Source of the DNA: Filosporella fistucella
Lineage: Eukaryota; Ascomycota; Leotiomycetes; Helotiales
DNA length: 64,000 bases
Direction: 5' to 3'
Assembly: GCA_030077755.1 (NCBI GenBank)
Contig: JAQJZZ010000013.1
Coordinates: 930,001 to 994,000, forward strand
Part shown: one piece after another, positions 11,460-25,009 of the stretch
Layout of the letters: each line of letters opens with the position of its first letter
How positions within the stretch are numbered: the stretch's first letter is position 1
Notes under the pieces: generated by a model
The model's database searches: none
Told to the model about the DNA's origin: nothing
The model's input: only the letters and a program-made list of their open reading frames with translations
Made by a program: the position numbers and the translations under genes

Positions 11460-13256
11460 GATGAATAGAATGACTGTGAGAGAGAAAGGTCTGCCTGCGG
11501 ACTTGAATAACTAGAGAGATGGAGGTTGAGATGAGGTTGCGGATGAAGACAGTTGAGGATGCTGTCTTCGAGAAAGATGGAGTAGATGTGGTTGTTGATG
11601 ATGATGGAAGGAAGAAGAGGGCGAGCGAGGAGCATATGAAGCTCTCCCCAGCCGCCTAAATGGCGAGGGCGGTGCTAACCAACCTGGAAACATTCACTAG
11701 CCGCATTCGGAATGGTGACAGTCAACACCCCATGCTTATCGTGAGCATGACTCTGTGACGCAGTCGATTGATAGCGAGCTACAAGTTATGAATCGTGTGC
11801 AGTTGTGCATTGTTATGCAATTGCATGATGATTGTCTGTTGCAAATATCATCAACAAAATACCTCTATTCGCCGTAGAGTTATTGTGTTCTTTGTTGTTG
11901 ATTTCCCCATCTTTTGCCTCTCTCTCTGCTTGTGTTTCGAAGGTCGACTCATCACTTGTCAGCCTGGCTGTTGCTGGCGTTCGCTGCATCCGGGTCAACG
12001 AACAGAAGCACGGTCAAGTTCCACCCCATGCGCAGCCTACCCACACCATCTACCACCACAGCACAGCACAGCGAACCCGGAGAAGGCTTCAGCGAGACAT
12101 CAACTCGGGCTCTCTAGGAACAGAACCAATACAGCTCACCTGCCCCTACCTAGCCAAGGTACCACTGTGCCATCCTCCGCAGTGCTATACAAAGGACCTT
12201 ACTGTGCCGCACCGAACTCTTATCCGCGCAAGACAACAGAATGCCTTGTGTAGGCGCATGAAAGCGGCAAACATGGGATACGGAGGAGCAAGACATATTG
12301 AGAGATAGTTGGACTGGTGGAGGAAGCATGAGAATACTACGTACGATACGATAGCATGCAAAGGAGCGCACTTCCACCAATAGAGAGAAGGAAGAAATGA
12401 ACCAGGCCTGCCTGTGTTCAGTTGTCCGCCTGACTGTTTCCCGTTCCTCTTTCTCCAGGACTGACACCGAGGCTGGCTTACGGAGGTATATGCCACTATG
12501 GCTCGACAGCTGTGGCTGCGAGCTGTGGCGGTTGACTCGAAATGGACTTGTCTCGAGCCTGCCAAGTTTTGTAGCAAATGACTCAAGATACATTCACGTG
12601 AGAGCTGTCTAATCGTGGTCATTGTCATTCTCACTGTTGTGTCTAACTCTAGTTGCTAGCAGCGACAGGGGAGCAGGCTGCAACAGTTTTCGACGGCTAT
12701 TCACAGCCTATTACTTGTACAAGTACATCATATTGAAGATCTGCTGCCTATAGCATACGCAGGTGTTTTGTCGACCAACATAGTAAACAATAGTAGATGT
12801 TGATTATAGAATACCTTTCCATTGATTTAATAGTTGTTAAACTTTCTTAAGCTTAGAACATGCTCACAAGACTCTTCTTTACTCGAGTAACCAGCTCCTG
12901 CCTTACGCGAATCCTGCGTATTCGAAACCTCGCGAGGCCCGCTCAATTATAGGGTATTTTGGAGACAACCCAGCCTCACAAGAGCCGCCTTAACACCGCA
13001 CTCTAATCGATACAGTTCAATGCACCAAAGCTGAGTTATTGCTTCAACCGCCAGTGTACTGAATTCTTGGGCCTCACATTCGACCACCCGGCATACCATC
13101 GATACCCCACTACCTCTAACGACAAGCCGCAATCTACCTCTTCGATGAAACCAAACTGTCCCGACTGCCTGGAACCACCACAGGCTTAAGAATACAAGAC
13201 CGATGAAGGAAGTTCAGGAATCATAAATTAGACTGGAGCACAGGGGAAAGGTGGAA
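11460..13256. promoter_or_regulatory. Divergent intergenic region, protease / BEACH gene
   Basis: This 1.8-kb spacer separates two divergent genes and must hold both promoters. CT/GA-rich tracts lie just upstream of the protease start (about 11500-11640). A CACGTG box is at about 12596. Open frames of 60-158 codons overlap each other on both strands without recognisable motifs. Confidence 0.4.
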
Positions 13257-16200
13257 ATGTCTGCAAGATCCCGTCGACCGCGTTCTTCAACGGCGGCTTC
13301 ATCCCCACCAGAGAGCACACGAGCTACCGCAGAGCTACAATTGCTCCTTGATAACCTCTCGTCGACGCTTCGCACACGCCCCGACTATGCATATCCGGAT
13401 CTGCCAGTATTGATAGACCAATGCCAATCAATTCGCACATATCTAATTGCTTCTCCCGACGTTCCTCGAGCAAATGATGATTTCCGCCATCTCCATGGCT
13501 TCCAATTACTGTTGGACTCCCTCAGGGCATATTCCGGCTTTTACCACCCCACCCAGAGAAGTTCAAAGGACAAATCGCATCTATTCGATCTTTTAGAGAC
13601 AGTACTGGGAATTATCGCACAAACATTTCGCGAGCATTATGGCAACCAAAGATATTTCAAGCGACGAGTTGAAGGAGGAGGATGGGCAGCGTTAGAACAG
13701 ACAATTGCTAGCGTTGGCATAGGAGGCAGTGAAAGCGACTCATGGAGTGAAGCCCAGTTATTTGGCCGTCTACTGGCCTTTGCCTTGGGTGACAAAAGGC
13801 TTCAATCACTGTGTCAAACTGTGTTGGACCGTAATCCCGTGGAGGATCACAATACAGCCACTGTGAATGCAGCCTTGTCTACGTCTAAAGAAAGCAAATC
13901 GGAAGTACGGTCAAAGGAGTTTATTTCTCAAGAAAATGAGTCTATCAAGTTTGTGGATGACAAACTCAACACAATGTTGAAAGAGCGTGCTCTTCTGCAC
14001 AATCCAGACATCATTCCAACAATAATTGACTTTTGGAAAACGATTCCCCGACAGACCAATTCGCCTATAAATCCAGCTGCACTGGTTGTCATACAAACCC
14101 TGACGAAAATCGCATCCATCTCCGTCCACAATCTGATGGCTTTACACTCTACAGGAATCTTATCAACTCTTCTCACATTTACCTTTGATAACGACTCACC
14201 CCTCGGCCAATCTGAGAAGGACTTAGTGGAGAGTCTTTGTGAATCCCTAATGTCATTAGGTATAAATACTCTGAATGATGCTCAATACCTTGTTTGCAAC
14301 CAGTCACCTCAAGCAGCTGAGTTTCTGCTTCGAACCATGAAGACTTCTTATAGCCCTGCCTACATACAATTCGACCTTTCATTGAATGGGTATTCCTCAA
14401 TAGAGCTCCCCACCTTAGGTCGATCTTTTCCTCCCCCATCAACTGCAGCTGGGTACACTTTCACGGCGTGGATATACGTGGATCAATTTGATCTTGGCGC
14501 CTTTACTACAATCTTTGGAGCTTTTGATTCTTCTCAGACTTGCTTCGTGCTCGCATATCTTGAATCTGATTCGCGAAACTTCATTCTTCAAACATCTATA
14601 ACTTCGAACAGGCCGAGTGTTAGGTTCAAGTCCACAGTTTTTCAAGAAAGGCGCTGGTACCATATTGCGGTCGTTCATCGGCGACCTAAGACGATGTCGT
14701 CAAGTAAAGCTGCGCTCTATGTCGATGGCGAGTTTGCCGAGCAAGTGAAATGCCAATATCCTTCAAATCCGCCTCTTTCGAATGCCAGCACAGAGAGTTT
14801 CACCTCTTTTACATCCTCGACGGCAAAAACCAATCCAGTACAGGCTTTTCTAGGCACTCCAAAAGATTTATCGCCAAATCTTGGTGCAGGTGCCATCTTT
14901 TCCCGGTGGTCATTAGCCTCTGCCCACCTCTTTGAAGATGCATTGAGCGATGATTTAATCGCTGTCTACTTTCGTTTGGGACCTCGATATCATGGAAATT
15001 TCCAGGACTGTCTTGGCTCTTTTCAAACTTACGAAGCTTCGGCAGCCTTAGGGATGCGCAATGAGCTTATTCATCCCGGAAAGGATGAGAGTTCTGATAT
15101 ACTTGGCGCTATTCGAGAAAAGGCAAGCTCCGTCCTGCCCGAAAGTCGCATCATCCTCAGCATTATGCCCACTGCTGTACTTGGCGATGATGATCGTCAC
15201 AAGAAGTATGAAACCCAACTTCTGCGAGGCTTGAATCAAACTGCTGCCAGTAACTTATTTCAATTAACACACAATAATGGTACCTCTGTTGCAATAAATG
15301 CATCTGTTCCTGCTATCAATGATGGCCTCACACACGCTCATGGTACAGCCGTTCTTACGGGTGATCCAGTCGTCGTTGTTCCTCAGTCTCTCGATAATGC
15401 TATGTGGCGCCTTGGCGGTTTCACTGCCGTAGCTTTGAAGCTTGTCGAGAATGCAAGCACTAAAGATGGGATTCTGCGGGCAGTCGAGACTCTTTTCTCG
15501 AGTATCAATGGCAATTGGCGTAACAGCGAAGCCATGGAGAAGGAAAACGGGTACTCTATCCTAGGAGCCCTGATTCGTGGCAAGATTGGCGCAGGACTCG
15601 TCGTTGCCTCCAAGTCTGGACCTGAGCCATCAAACTTGACCAGTGATGATCGAGATAAACTTGGATTTCAGCTACTAAGTCTCGTATTAGAGTTTGTTGG
15701 ATACAATCATGAGCATCCCGAAGAGTCGTATATCATCAACCCTCTGGCATACCGCATTCTGCTAGTCGACTTTGATATGTGGCGGAAGACAGCTCCGATC
15801 ACTCAAAAGCTGTATCATAAGCAGTTCATCGTTTTTGGCGTTAACAGCAAATTCCATCAATTCAATTCCAGGAGATTGTATCGAATGCGTAAGTAATCAC
15901 CAAGAAGCATGAGTGTTGAAGCTAACTTTCTTAGGCATTGTCAAGCGATTTCTTGATGCTCTTAAAGCAGAGACTTTCACCTGGGATGTTTTCCCATCTT
16001 TCATGGAAGCACTCACATGCTTAGTGAAATGCAACATGTCCGCAGAAGTGTTCCGGTCACTAGCTCTCTTCATCACCTACGCGTATCACAAACCATCCAG
16101 TTCGTCGTCTCGTACCCCTCGAGTGCATTCCGGTACCCTCCCAAGTCGATCTGCGACGCCTTCAAATGCACCGAAGCGGCCAGCTTTAAATACGATGCTC

Positions 16201-19200
16201 GATGATCGAGAACCTGTTTCCAGCACCTTGACTAAACGTCAGCTTGGTAACAAGGTACTTGAGATGTACTCGGATATTCTTTGTGAGAAAGGCAATACGT
16301 CGAACATCAAGAAATTTGCTAGAACTGTCACAAACAAGGTATGTGATGCTGTCTGTGTGTTTTCCTTTCTAACAGTGACACAGTGGCTACTTCATCTCTT
16401 GACAGAAGACGACCCTGAGGTAGTGGTACATGGCACCAAAATCCTTGCTCGACTCCTCTTCACTCACGGTTCTGGCTATGTGACCAAATTCGCAACCAAG
16501 ACCGGCGGTTTCTCGATAATGAGGTATCGCCTTCGCAGATGGTGGGATATACCAACTCTATGGCCGATATGTTTTTGCATACTGTTCAACCGTGATGTTG
16601 CAGATATTGATTTCGAGCGATCATTTGAGTTGTTCAGCCTGCTCGAGACATTTAGCAATTGCAAAGTTGTCTACCCAGGAGTCTTACCTGTCCTCATGTC
16701 TATGCTTCAACACGGCTTGAAGGATGTACTGCATCATCAAGATGATCCTGATTCGCCATTGGCTGAAAAAGGGAACGGCCAAAGCCCTCAACCAGCATTG
16801 AACGTCCCTCCTCCTGTGTCTCGACGGAGATCCATGTCTCTAACCAAGGAATTAGAATCTCGTCGTAAGTGTTGTTCCGGCTTCTCAAAAATCTTGATAC
16901 TCAATCTGCAACCAAAGTTAGCCTCCTTAATATGGTCGCTAATAAATCTGTAGAAACACATAAACCTAGGCAAGAGCGAATCGGTGGCCAGGCATCTGTT
17001 CTAGGTACCGTCATTCGTTTTCTTGCGGACCTTCACGGCAAGTCAGTGGATTTTCGCGATTTTGCAGTCTCTTCAGAATATATCAGGCTGTTATTGGCGG
17101 TTCTATTCCCAATTGTCGTCAGCACGGATTCTGTCAGTCCGGAGACTGAACTTAATTCTCGCGATTCGGCCTTGACTTTCGAAGGTGATGATGTTATCAT
17201 CAGACCAATATCCCGAGTATCTACCACGCCAACGCCCATTGTCAGAACATCTACAGTGGAGACAATGCTACCTCCAAGTCCAACTGCTCCGAGAGCGAAG
17301 CCCCTTCGTCGTGGGTCATCGTTCATCTTGCTCACGTCAAGACCATCGGAATTCAGTCCTTCCTCTGCTAGACTAAATTTGGTCATGTCACCAAAGAAAA
17401 AGCTTGCGACACAGAAAATAAGTAATTCCCTTGTTGAGGGTTTGCTCGAATTGGTAGTCATTGTTTTTGTTGATAAGGTTATGGTACGGAAAGAGTTCCC
17501 TGGATTTGGCTTGTTCTCCAAAGTACCTCCGGGGTTTCAGGAACATCAGGCGTATTTTGAGTCGTACTTGCTGCGAAATACCATCTCTCAACTCGGTAAC
17601 ACCGTTCAACTAGATCAGAAGTCTCTATGGGAGCCGAAACTCATTCAAAACATGGCACGATTTGTTCTCCATATCGGAGAGTCAATATTCGAGGGTTGGT
17701 TCTTAAGTGGGGCTGAACCCCTGCTTGACTTCGCAGGCACGTTGCTTGAGTATCTGCAGCGTCCCGAGATCTCAAAGATCAAAAGTGTGAGACTCTGCAG
17801 CCAGGCAATACTCTCGATTAAAAGCGTATTTCTACGTGTTACGCTTCTTCGACTCTCAGAACTAGATAATGCCCAAACTCCCGAGGACGAAGCTGTGGCA
17901 TTTATGGACAAACTACTCTACTGGCAGACGGTCGTCCTTTCGTCCGACATCAACGAAGACAACTTCCTCAAGCTCATATGTTACCAGCTTTATCTGAAGC
18001 TTGTAGATTCCAGGGAAAGAATTCGGCTCGCTGCAGCAAACCTCTGGCGCATCATGCTTGTACAGAAGCCTGAAGAGACTTCAACGATGTTCAACCATGC
18101 TATGACAACTGAGCATCGCAATTTGACCTCTGGATTCAAGAGGCTCATGGAGTTGGACAACGAGTCATTCATTTCATGGGTGGATGAACAGCGAGCAGAA
18201 CTTGATGCTTTGTTCTTTGGTGCTATGGCCAAGAGCTGGGAAGATTTCGTCAACACTGAAAACGAGCGGACTGAGGAGACTGCCAAAAACCGAGTAGCGA
18301 AGCGCCGAGAGAGATTGCGACAATGGCACCAAGAGGACCTGAACGAAGAAGATATTCTATTCCGACATGATTTGGCGTCTGGTCTATGGATGAAGAACAT
18401 ATACGCCTCGGAGCATCTCAAACATCAAAGGGCACAACAAGATCAGCAAGATAACTTCAGCTTCCTCGCAGCTACCTTTTCAAAAATGGATCGTGAGCTC
18501 CATCGTCCTTGCGCAATTTTCGAGACTAATTCCCCCACGAAATGGAAACTTGATAGGACCGAAGGTCGAAATCGGATGCGCTTGAGAATGCTTCCGGATC
18601 GAGCTGCACCCACTTACGATTATCAACCAAAGCGCAAAGTTACGGATGCTTCAAATGGACCTCTGAAGCTAAATACAAGACTTTCTGTTACATCTGGGTC
18701 GCAAATCGCAACTACACCTTCCGCAATGACACCGAACGATATCGCCTTGAACGATGCATCAAGTGAAACACTTGTGAAGGCGCAGCAGGAGGTCCCGGAT
18801 GGATCAGCCGAAAGTGTGATGCCAGAAGAGGACTTTGAACTGGTCGATGATCCCAACGATCCCAATGAGGATGATACGTATGAAGACAAGAATCGCAAAG
18901 TCATGCGAAGTCTTCAACATGGGGATTCAGTTCAGCAAGTTTTCAATATATCTCGAATCATCGGACTTGAGGCTTGTGAAGGGCTGTTGATCATAGGAAA
19001 GAATTGCATGTATCTCATTGACAACGTTTTCCAGAGGTCCGACGGCGAGATTGTCAATGTAGCACAAGCTCCCAAGGAAGAACGAGATCCATATCTGCAA
19101 ATGATAGCTGGTCAGAAGACGGCTGATAAGCGTATGCAAACCTCAAGATCTGAGCAAGAAGCAAGAAGCTGGAAGTGGAACGATGTGATCAGTATCTCTA

Positions 19201-21402
19201 AACGTCGCTTCCTGTTCAGAGATGTTGCAGTAGAAGTTTTCTTTACTGATGGCCGAAGTTATCTCCTTACCACTATTTCACACCCACTTCGAGATGACAT
19301 GTATACCAAACTCACCTCTAAGGCCCCACACACCACTGGCAGCTCAAGTCTTCCGAATCCTGAAGATGCTTGGAGACTTGAGGCCCTCAAGGTTTCTGAA
19401 GAGACACCAACCACTTTTGGTTCCAAGTTTGGAAGCATCTTCAATTCTTCTGCGTGGAACCCGGCAATGCGAAGATGGGCCAAAGGCGAAATGTCAAATT
19501 TTCATTACTTGATGCTGGTCAATACTATGGCGGGACGAACGTTCAATGATCTCACACAATATCCTGTTTTTCCATGGGTTATCGCCGACTACACGAGTGA
19601 AGAATTGGATCTTAACAATCCCGCTTCATTCAGAGATCTTTCGAAGCCAATGGGCGCGCAGCATAATTCTCGTGCTGCCGAGTTCATCGAGCGCTACAAA
19701 ACTTTTGCCGAGATGGGAGATCACAGTACGCCCGCCTTCCACTATGGCACTCATTACTCATCTGCTATGATCGTCACGTCTTATCTCATCAGATTGCAAC
19801 CATTTGTGCAGTCATACCTGTTGCTCCAAGGTGGAAACTTCGATCATCCTGATCGCTTGTTCTACTCCATTGAAAAGGCTTATCAGTCAGCTTCCAGAGA
19901 TAACATGACTGATGTTCGAGAGCTTATTCCCGAATTCTTTTATCTTCCGGAATTCCTCACGAATAGCAACGGATACAACTTTGGTATGAGACAAGGTAGT
20001 GGTGGCTCGATTGATAATGTTCAGTTACCGCCCTGGGCCAAAGGAGATCCAAAACTGTTTGTTGCGAAGAATCGGGAAGCCTTGGAGAGTCCATATGTGA
20101 GCAAAAATCTTCACCAATGGATCGATCTTATATTCGGATGTAAACAGCGTGGCGAGGCTGCTATCGAGAGTGTCAATGTGTTCCACCATCTTTCATATCA
20201 CGGTGCCAAGGATCTTGATAATATCGTTGATCCTGTCGAGAGACTGGCTACAATTGGCATCATCCACAATTTCGGCCAGACTCCACATCAAGTATTCTCC
20301 AAACCTCACCAGGGACGAGAGGATACGCGAAACAAGATTCGCCGATTAGACACATCTGCAGAATCTCTCACAAGACTCCCATTCCCATTACTGGAATCTC
20401 ATGAACGCGTCGCCAACCTCACTTATTCCTCCAAACTCGACCGGCTTTTGTGTGCCACAGCATTCCGGCTCAACCTTCCGCCACATTACGATAAATATCT
20501 CGAATGGGGCTTTGCAGATAATAGCATCAGATTCTTTTTTCTTGAAAACAAGAAACTCGCTGGCCTCTTCGAAAATCTGCATGTTGGACAAATATCCTCG
20601 GCCATCTTTGCTTCATCTCAAATGCTCATTACAGCAGGTGAAGACTGCGTTATCTCCGCTCATACCATCCACCATTCATCTTCTAAATTAGTAGAGCTCC
20701 ATCCCCGCGCGTCTCTTTTTGGACACAAAACTCCAGTCACCACATTAGCTGTTTCGAAATCCTTCTCTACTCTCCTCTCCGCTTCGTCGAACGGCACTGT
20801 TCTGCTTTGGGACCTCAACCGGCTGGAATTTGTACGGAAACTCTCTTACGGAAAAGGGCCCGTAGAATGTGCACGTATCAACGATGTCACTGGCGATATT
20901 ATGCTCTGTCGCGGCCAGAAAGTCACTATTTACACCCTGAATGGGGATCTTCTGCTTGAACAAAACGTCTGCGACAATCATGATGATTACATAGCCTCTT
21001 GCGCATGGTATGAAGGTACCGGCAACGAGTGGGTTGAGAATTCTCTCTGTTTCACAGGCCAGCGTGGTGGCATCGTAAATATCTGGAAGAAGAGCACTGA
21101 TCGGCGCTCGGGTAAATGGGGTCTTGAATTGGTCAAACGATTAGAACATTCTGATACTAGACGCCAAGGAGGTGAGACCGCTGTAGGCAGTCTTAGCGTC
21201 CCGCGTGGTGGGAGAAGTCGGTCTAGAAGCTCTGTGAGTGGTGATCGCGAGGCAGCGATTACGTGTGTTAGACCTATGGCTCAGTGTGTTTATACTGGAG
21301 ATGAAGAAGGTCGAGTGGTATGTTACATCCTTTTCATCAAAAAATGTTGAGCAAAGCTAATTCAAACAGTATGAATGGACATTGGTACAAAGGGAACGAT
21401 AA
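13257..21402 (+). CDS. BPH1: BEACH-WD40 protein (Bph1 / LYST / neurobeachin family)
   Basis: Exons are 13257-15888, 15935-16338, 16384-16864, 16954-21317 and 21370-21402. They sum to 7,914 nt, giving 2,637 residues. The family acts as large scaffolds in vesicle fission/fusion and protein sorting. An N-terminal helical (armadillo-like) region leads into a concanavalin-like domain (about residues 390-520, GYTFTAWIYVDQFD). The PH-BEACH domain begins near residue 1824 (NISRIIGLEACEGLLIIGKN). The BEACH domain is about residues 2000-2280 (MLVNTMAGRTFND, YPVFPWVIADY, FSKPHQGRED). C-terminal WD40 repeats follow (about 2370-2637, ASSNGTVLLWDL). The start is the ATG at 13257. The last exon codes only ten residues (YEWTLVQRER) and completes the final WD strand. 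Length is normal for filamentous fungi. Confidence 0.96.
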
Positions 21403-22296
21403 ATCATGGAGAGGTGTTGGTTTTATGAGATGCATCTGTTATCGAAATGAGGCATGAGGCGTTTATAGAGGATTCGTGCTTGGGTGTGAAATGAATGGAG
21501 ATAGAATCATGTGAATAGTGTAGTTTGAAATGGATGATTTTATGCTGCTTGAAATATGGTGATTCGATTGAAGTCTCGATATTGCTTTATGTTCTGGGAC
21601 CATTGAATTCCTAGGTGTAAGTCTAGACCTAGGTCCTAAAATTTGTGTGTCCTAGTATTCGAATATTTGGACTTGTATATCGTGGCATTTTATGTGTCCT
21701 GGTATTTGTCTTACATCACTCGACATTAGCTTCTCATGTATCTCTACGTACGTGGTTTGCATACATAGTCAAACTTTTTTGCTTCGAATAGAAGGAGTTG
21801 CAGTTAATGATTTAGCTGTAACAATAGTGCGTGGAGGAAATGCGAGTTGTCGTCCCTTGGGTGTGTAGAGCTAGGAGCTTAGAAGGTATACAATATATTT
21901 TTGAGGATTAAGGTCTTGAGTGATAGGTGTATATGGGTAGAATTTTGTGCGTCAAGCGTTTGAAATATTGGGGAAGATATAACACACAAATACGTTTTAC
22001 AATAAAATTTTACATATGGTAAGATAGTATTTAATTCTGAATTTTTAAGAAATTATCTTAAATAAATCTAAAGACTATATTATTTAGTTACTTGAATTAT
22101 TTTTGAATTAAAGGTAATTTCCACGTAGTATTTGCAATAGTAGTAAGAATTATTATTCCTTCCTGAATTTTTATCCTGCCCGCTTTTAAATTAGCCTTCA
22201 TTCGATCATAACGCATATTTTTTTGGAGTTTGATATTGAAAATGGAGGGTATGCTTACCAATTGACATCTTAACTCGTCACCAATTCGACTCGAAC
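21403..22296. other. AT-rich intergenic region after the BEACH gene
   Basis: No gene is seen. From about 21900 to 22220 the sequence is strongly AT-rich with many TA dinucleotides, unlike the flanking genes. It marks the left border of the gene-poor middle of the window. Confidence 0.5.
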
Positions 22297-22977
22297 TCAT
22301 GTCTTCTTGCCCTTGCCCTTGCCCTCAAGCTTCTTCTTCTTCTCTTCACCTTTCGTGTGAGGTTCGGTCTTCTTGCATTCTGGCTCGTTGCAATTGCCTT
22401 TGATAGTAGCGAACATCGGAGTGCATCCTCGCACACAATTTCCGCAGTTCTTCGCTTTGTCTCAGAGTGCAATTGGAGTTTTGTTGTGCGTTTGATGGCA
22501 ATTGTATAGACTTCCTACTGTTCAGTCTGGAACTGAAGGTACTCTGATCTCGCTTGATGCTCCGCAGAATACATCTTATCTGTAAAGTCTGCCATTGTAT
22601 TGTCATAGGTTCGTAAGGAACTGCAACTGCTAAGGCAGGGTCGAGACCATCGTGGAGGCGGCGGACTATTAAGTCTTGATTGATTTCCCCGGCTTCAATG
22701 TATAGACCATACATAGTAGTAATGTATCCCTTCACGATTGGACGTTCAAAACTAATATCAGCAACCAGGTACGCACGCGCCGGCGAAACCGACATAAAAA
22801 CAGGCTTAGGCCCCAGTCATTTTCAAGATGCAATTGTGATGAAACTCTTCCAATATCTTTGCGCTGATAGACAAGCTGCATTCTGGCTAACAAGATGGAA
22901 GAAGTCCATGTGGTGTGGGGATGATTTTCTTGGACCGCAAACACTCGCAACATGCTTTCATAAAGTTCGGCGGCCAA
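22297..22977 (-). pseudogene. Relic of orphan gene family A, copy 1
   Basis: Unrecognised family. Read on the minus strand, one frame gives KPVFMSVSPARAYLVADIS, then ERPIVKGYITTMYGLYIEAG and NQDLIVRRLHDGLDP. The same blocks recur at 37028-37276 and 31497-31715. Upstream, the frame of the third copy (FITIPASKWLGREP) is here FITIAS, stop, K, stop, LGPKP: two nonsense codons, one of them at the position of TGG in copy 3. Near the 3' end another frame reads a Cys pair (NCGNCVRGC) and a Lys-rich tail (GEEKKKKLEGKGKGKKT, stop at 22297), like the small Cys/Lys-rich genes at 33.9 and 39.4 kb. The copy is therefore broken by nonsense codons and frame changes. Confidence 0.5.
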
Positions 22978-25009
22978 GTCTACGACAGACTCTAAAGATT
23001 GCAGAGTAGTTTTATAATAACTAGAAGTCCTTATAGGATCTGAAGTATCTGGAAAAGGGAAATGCTTATTAAGCTTTCTTAGGAATATTAATCCAAAATA
23101 ATAAAGCGGAATAAGAGAAGGAGGAACAATCTCTCAAAGCAGATAACTTTGATAAGCTCCGAATAGGTTTGTGGATCTCTCCCTCTATTATCCTTAAGTA
23201 GTTACTAATGTTCGTTGAGAAGAGTATAATATATAGCTAGAACTCGAGAGATGCCAAGTAGAATTTTAGGAGTTTCGCGACTGGCAACACAAAATATTGG
23301 CGTCAAACTTCATTCAATGGCTCGAAAAAGTGAAGAGACACTGGCGTCTGAGGAAAGCCCACCACTAATTTAATAGAAGATCAGGTTGACCTGCCGATCA
23401 ATGCGAGGTTCGCGAATTAGCGATTATAATGGTGTTATTGAATATTTTAGAGCTCCCGGCCAAACCAAGAATGTTGTGCAACGAAGGCCGTAAAACATCA
23501 GTCAGGCATCAAATGAATCAATCCAAGCCGAGCCAAGTAATATGCGACTCCATCGCACATAACGCGTGACATTGAGCGCGCTAACGATTGGATTGAGCAG
23601 GCTTAAACCCCTCTAAGGCTCAGAGTGCGTTGATGAATACATGGCCCTCTTGGGACGATAAAAGAAGGGCTGAATAATAGCAAAGCGGTATGTCGATAGA
23701 CTATACATCTGCTCACGTGGTATAAAGTAATAGGGGAGCCGAGAAGCATCCTGATTCATACTAGTGCAATATCGGTTAATATATATATCTTCTTTTATAG
23801 CAAATCGCATAAAAGCTATCATTGAAGCTAAGGGTAATATACAAAGTATTAATTCTACCTCTTTTACCTTCATTCTAAGAATTCCACCTCTTGCTATTTA
23901 CGTGTTAAATCAGCAGTGTTAACAAGGCCTAACCAGGGTAAGTAAAATCTTGGCTATAGGGGGGGTGGGGGGTTCATACTTCGTATTTTTTGCACCCCAC
24001 TATATCACGGAGATAGAGTCCTAGATAAGATAGCCCCACTCCTGCCCAGGCTTCGAGTTAAGGTATGAATTTTGGGAGGGCCTTACATGGAAGTTTTCTC
24101 CGCCTGCCCGTGGTCAGAACTTTGTGCCACCAACCAATCAAGCAGCCCACACCCAAACTCCGTCAGCCACCTAAGGCGGTGGGAGGAATGAAGAGAGACG
24201 GAGATAGCTCTGATATTTTTAATGTTAGTCAAAGGGATACCGCTGGTACCGGGCCTGAATATTAACCTTCCTTTTCTAGCCAAGCAAAAGTCTTGGTAGC
24301 AGGCCGTTGTACTCTCCACGCTACGAGGTAGTCAGGGGGGAGAGTACTAAGACCGTTAATCGCTCATGCTTAAACCTTAAAAATTAGTCTCTCCATATGG
24401 CGGGTTCGGATAGCTTCCGACATTGCGAGTCCACTAAATCAATGCCCTCAGGGTTGACTTTCACCAGCTCTGGATAGAATGGAGGTTCAGAATAAGACGA
24501 CCCAAAAAGCGCGTATTGCGGTCAGTTTGACCCAGCTCGGAATTTCGAAATGTTCACTGCTGAAGATGTTCCCTATTGTTTTTCCGCTTTCTCAATCTCA
24601 ATTCTTTGAAAGGTCACAGCCTTTGTTCGAGAAAGTCTCCACCTACTCCAGCTGATTTGCACAATCATACCTGCGTATTATATCCGAACAGCTTGGGCAA
24701 GCCACCACTGGACAATGCAATAGATCAATGTACTCTGAAGCGATATCGGTGGTGGAGAATAGTCTCGCCTCCCTGTGGCTCCGACCTTTACGTGACAGGG
24801 AAGGGCACGAATTCGGCAATCTTAAGGCACTACCACGTGGGGACTTCGATACCATCGTTTCGACTGCTTGAGGTGCAGTGGGCTGTAGATTAGAAGGAGA
24901 TGGATTGTTCAAATACGCTGGACTGGTCGTTTGGGCCAGAAAGCCAAGTGAAGCCAGCTTGTCCAACGGACTTTCCTTCTTGCCCTCAACAACAACAATT
25001 GGCCTGAAG
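22978..25009. other. Gene-poor intergenic region upstream of the SGNH/FG-GAP gene
   Basis: No gene is supported. The stretch is AT-rich to about 23900. A G-run (GGGGGGGTGGGGGG) lies near 23960. The last 500 bp presumably contain the promoter of the hydrolase gene; a CACGTG lies at about 24835. Open frames at 24576-24966 on both strands show no motif. Confidence 0.45.

Noticed and set aside
11795..12308. Overlapping open frames of 150-158 codons
   Set aside because: Different frames and strands overlap with equal length and no motif, as expected by chance in a GC-balanced spacer.
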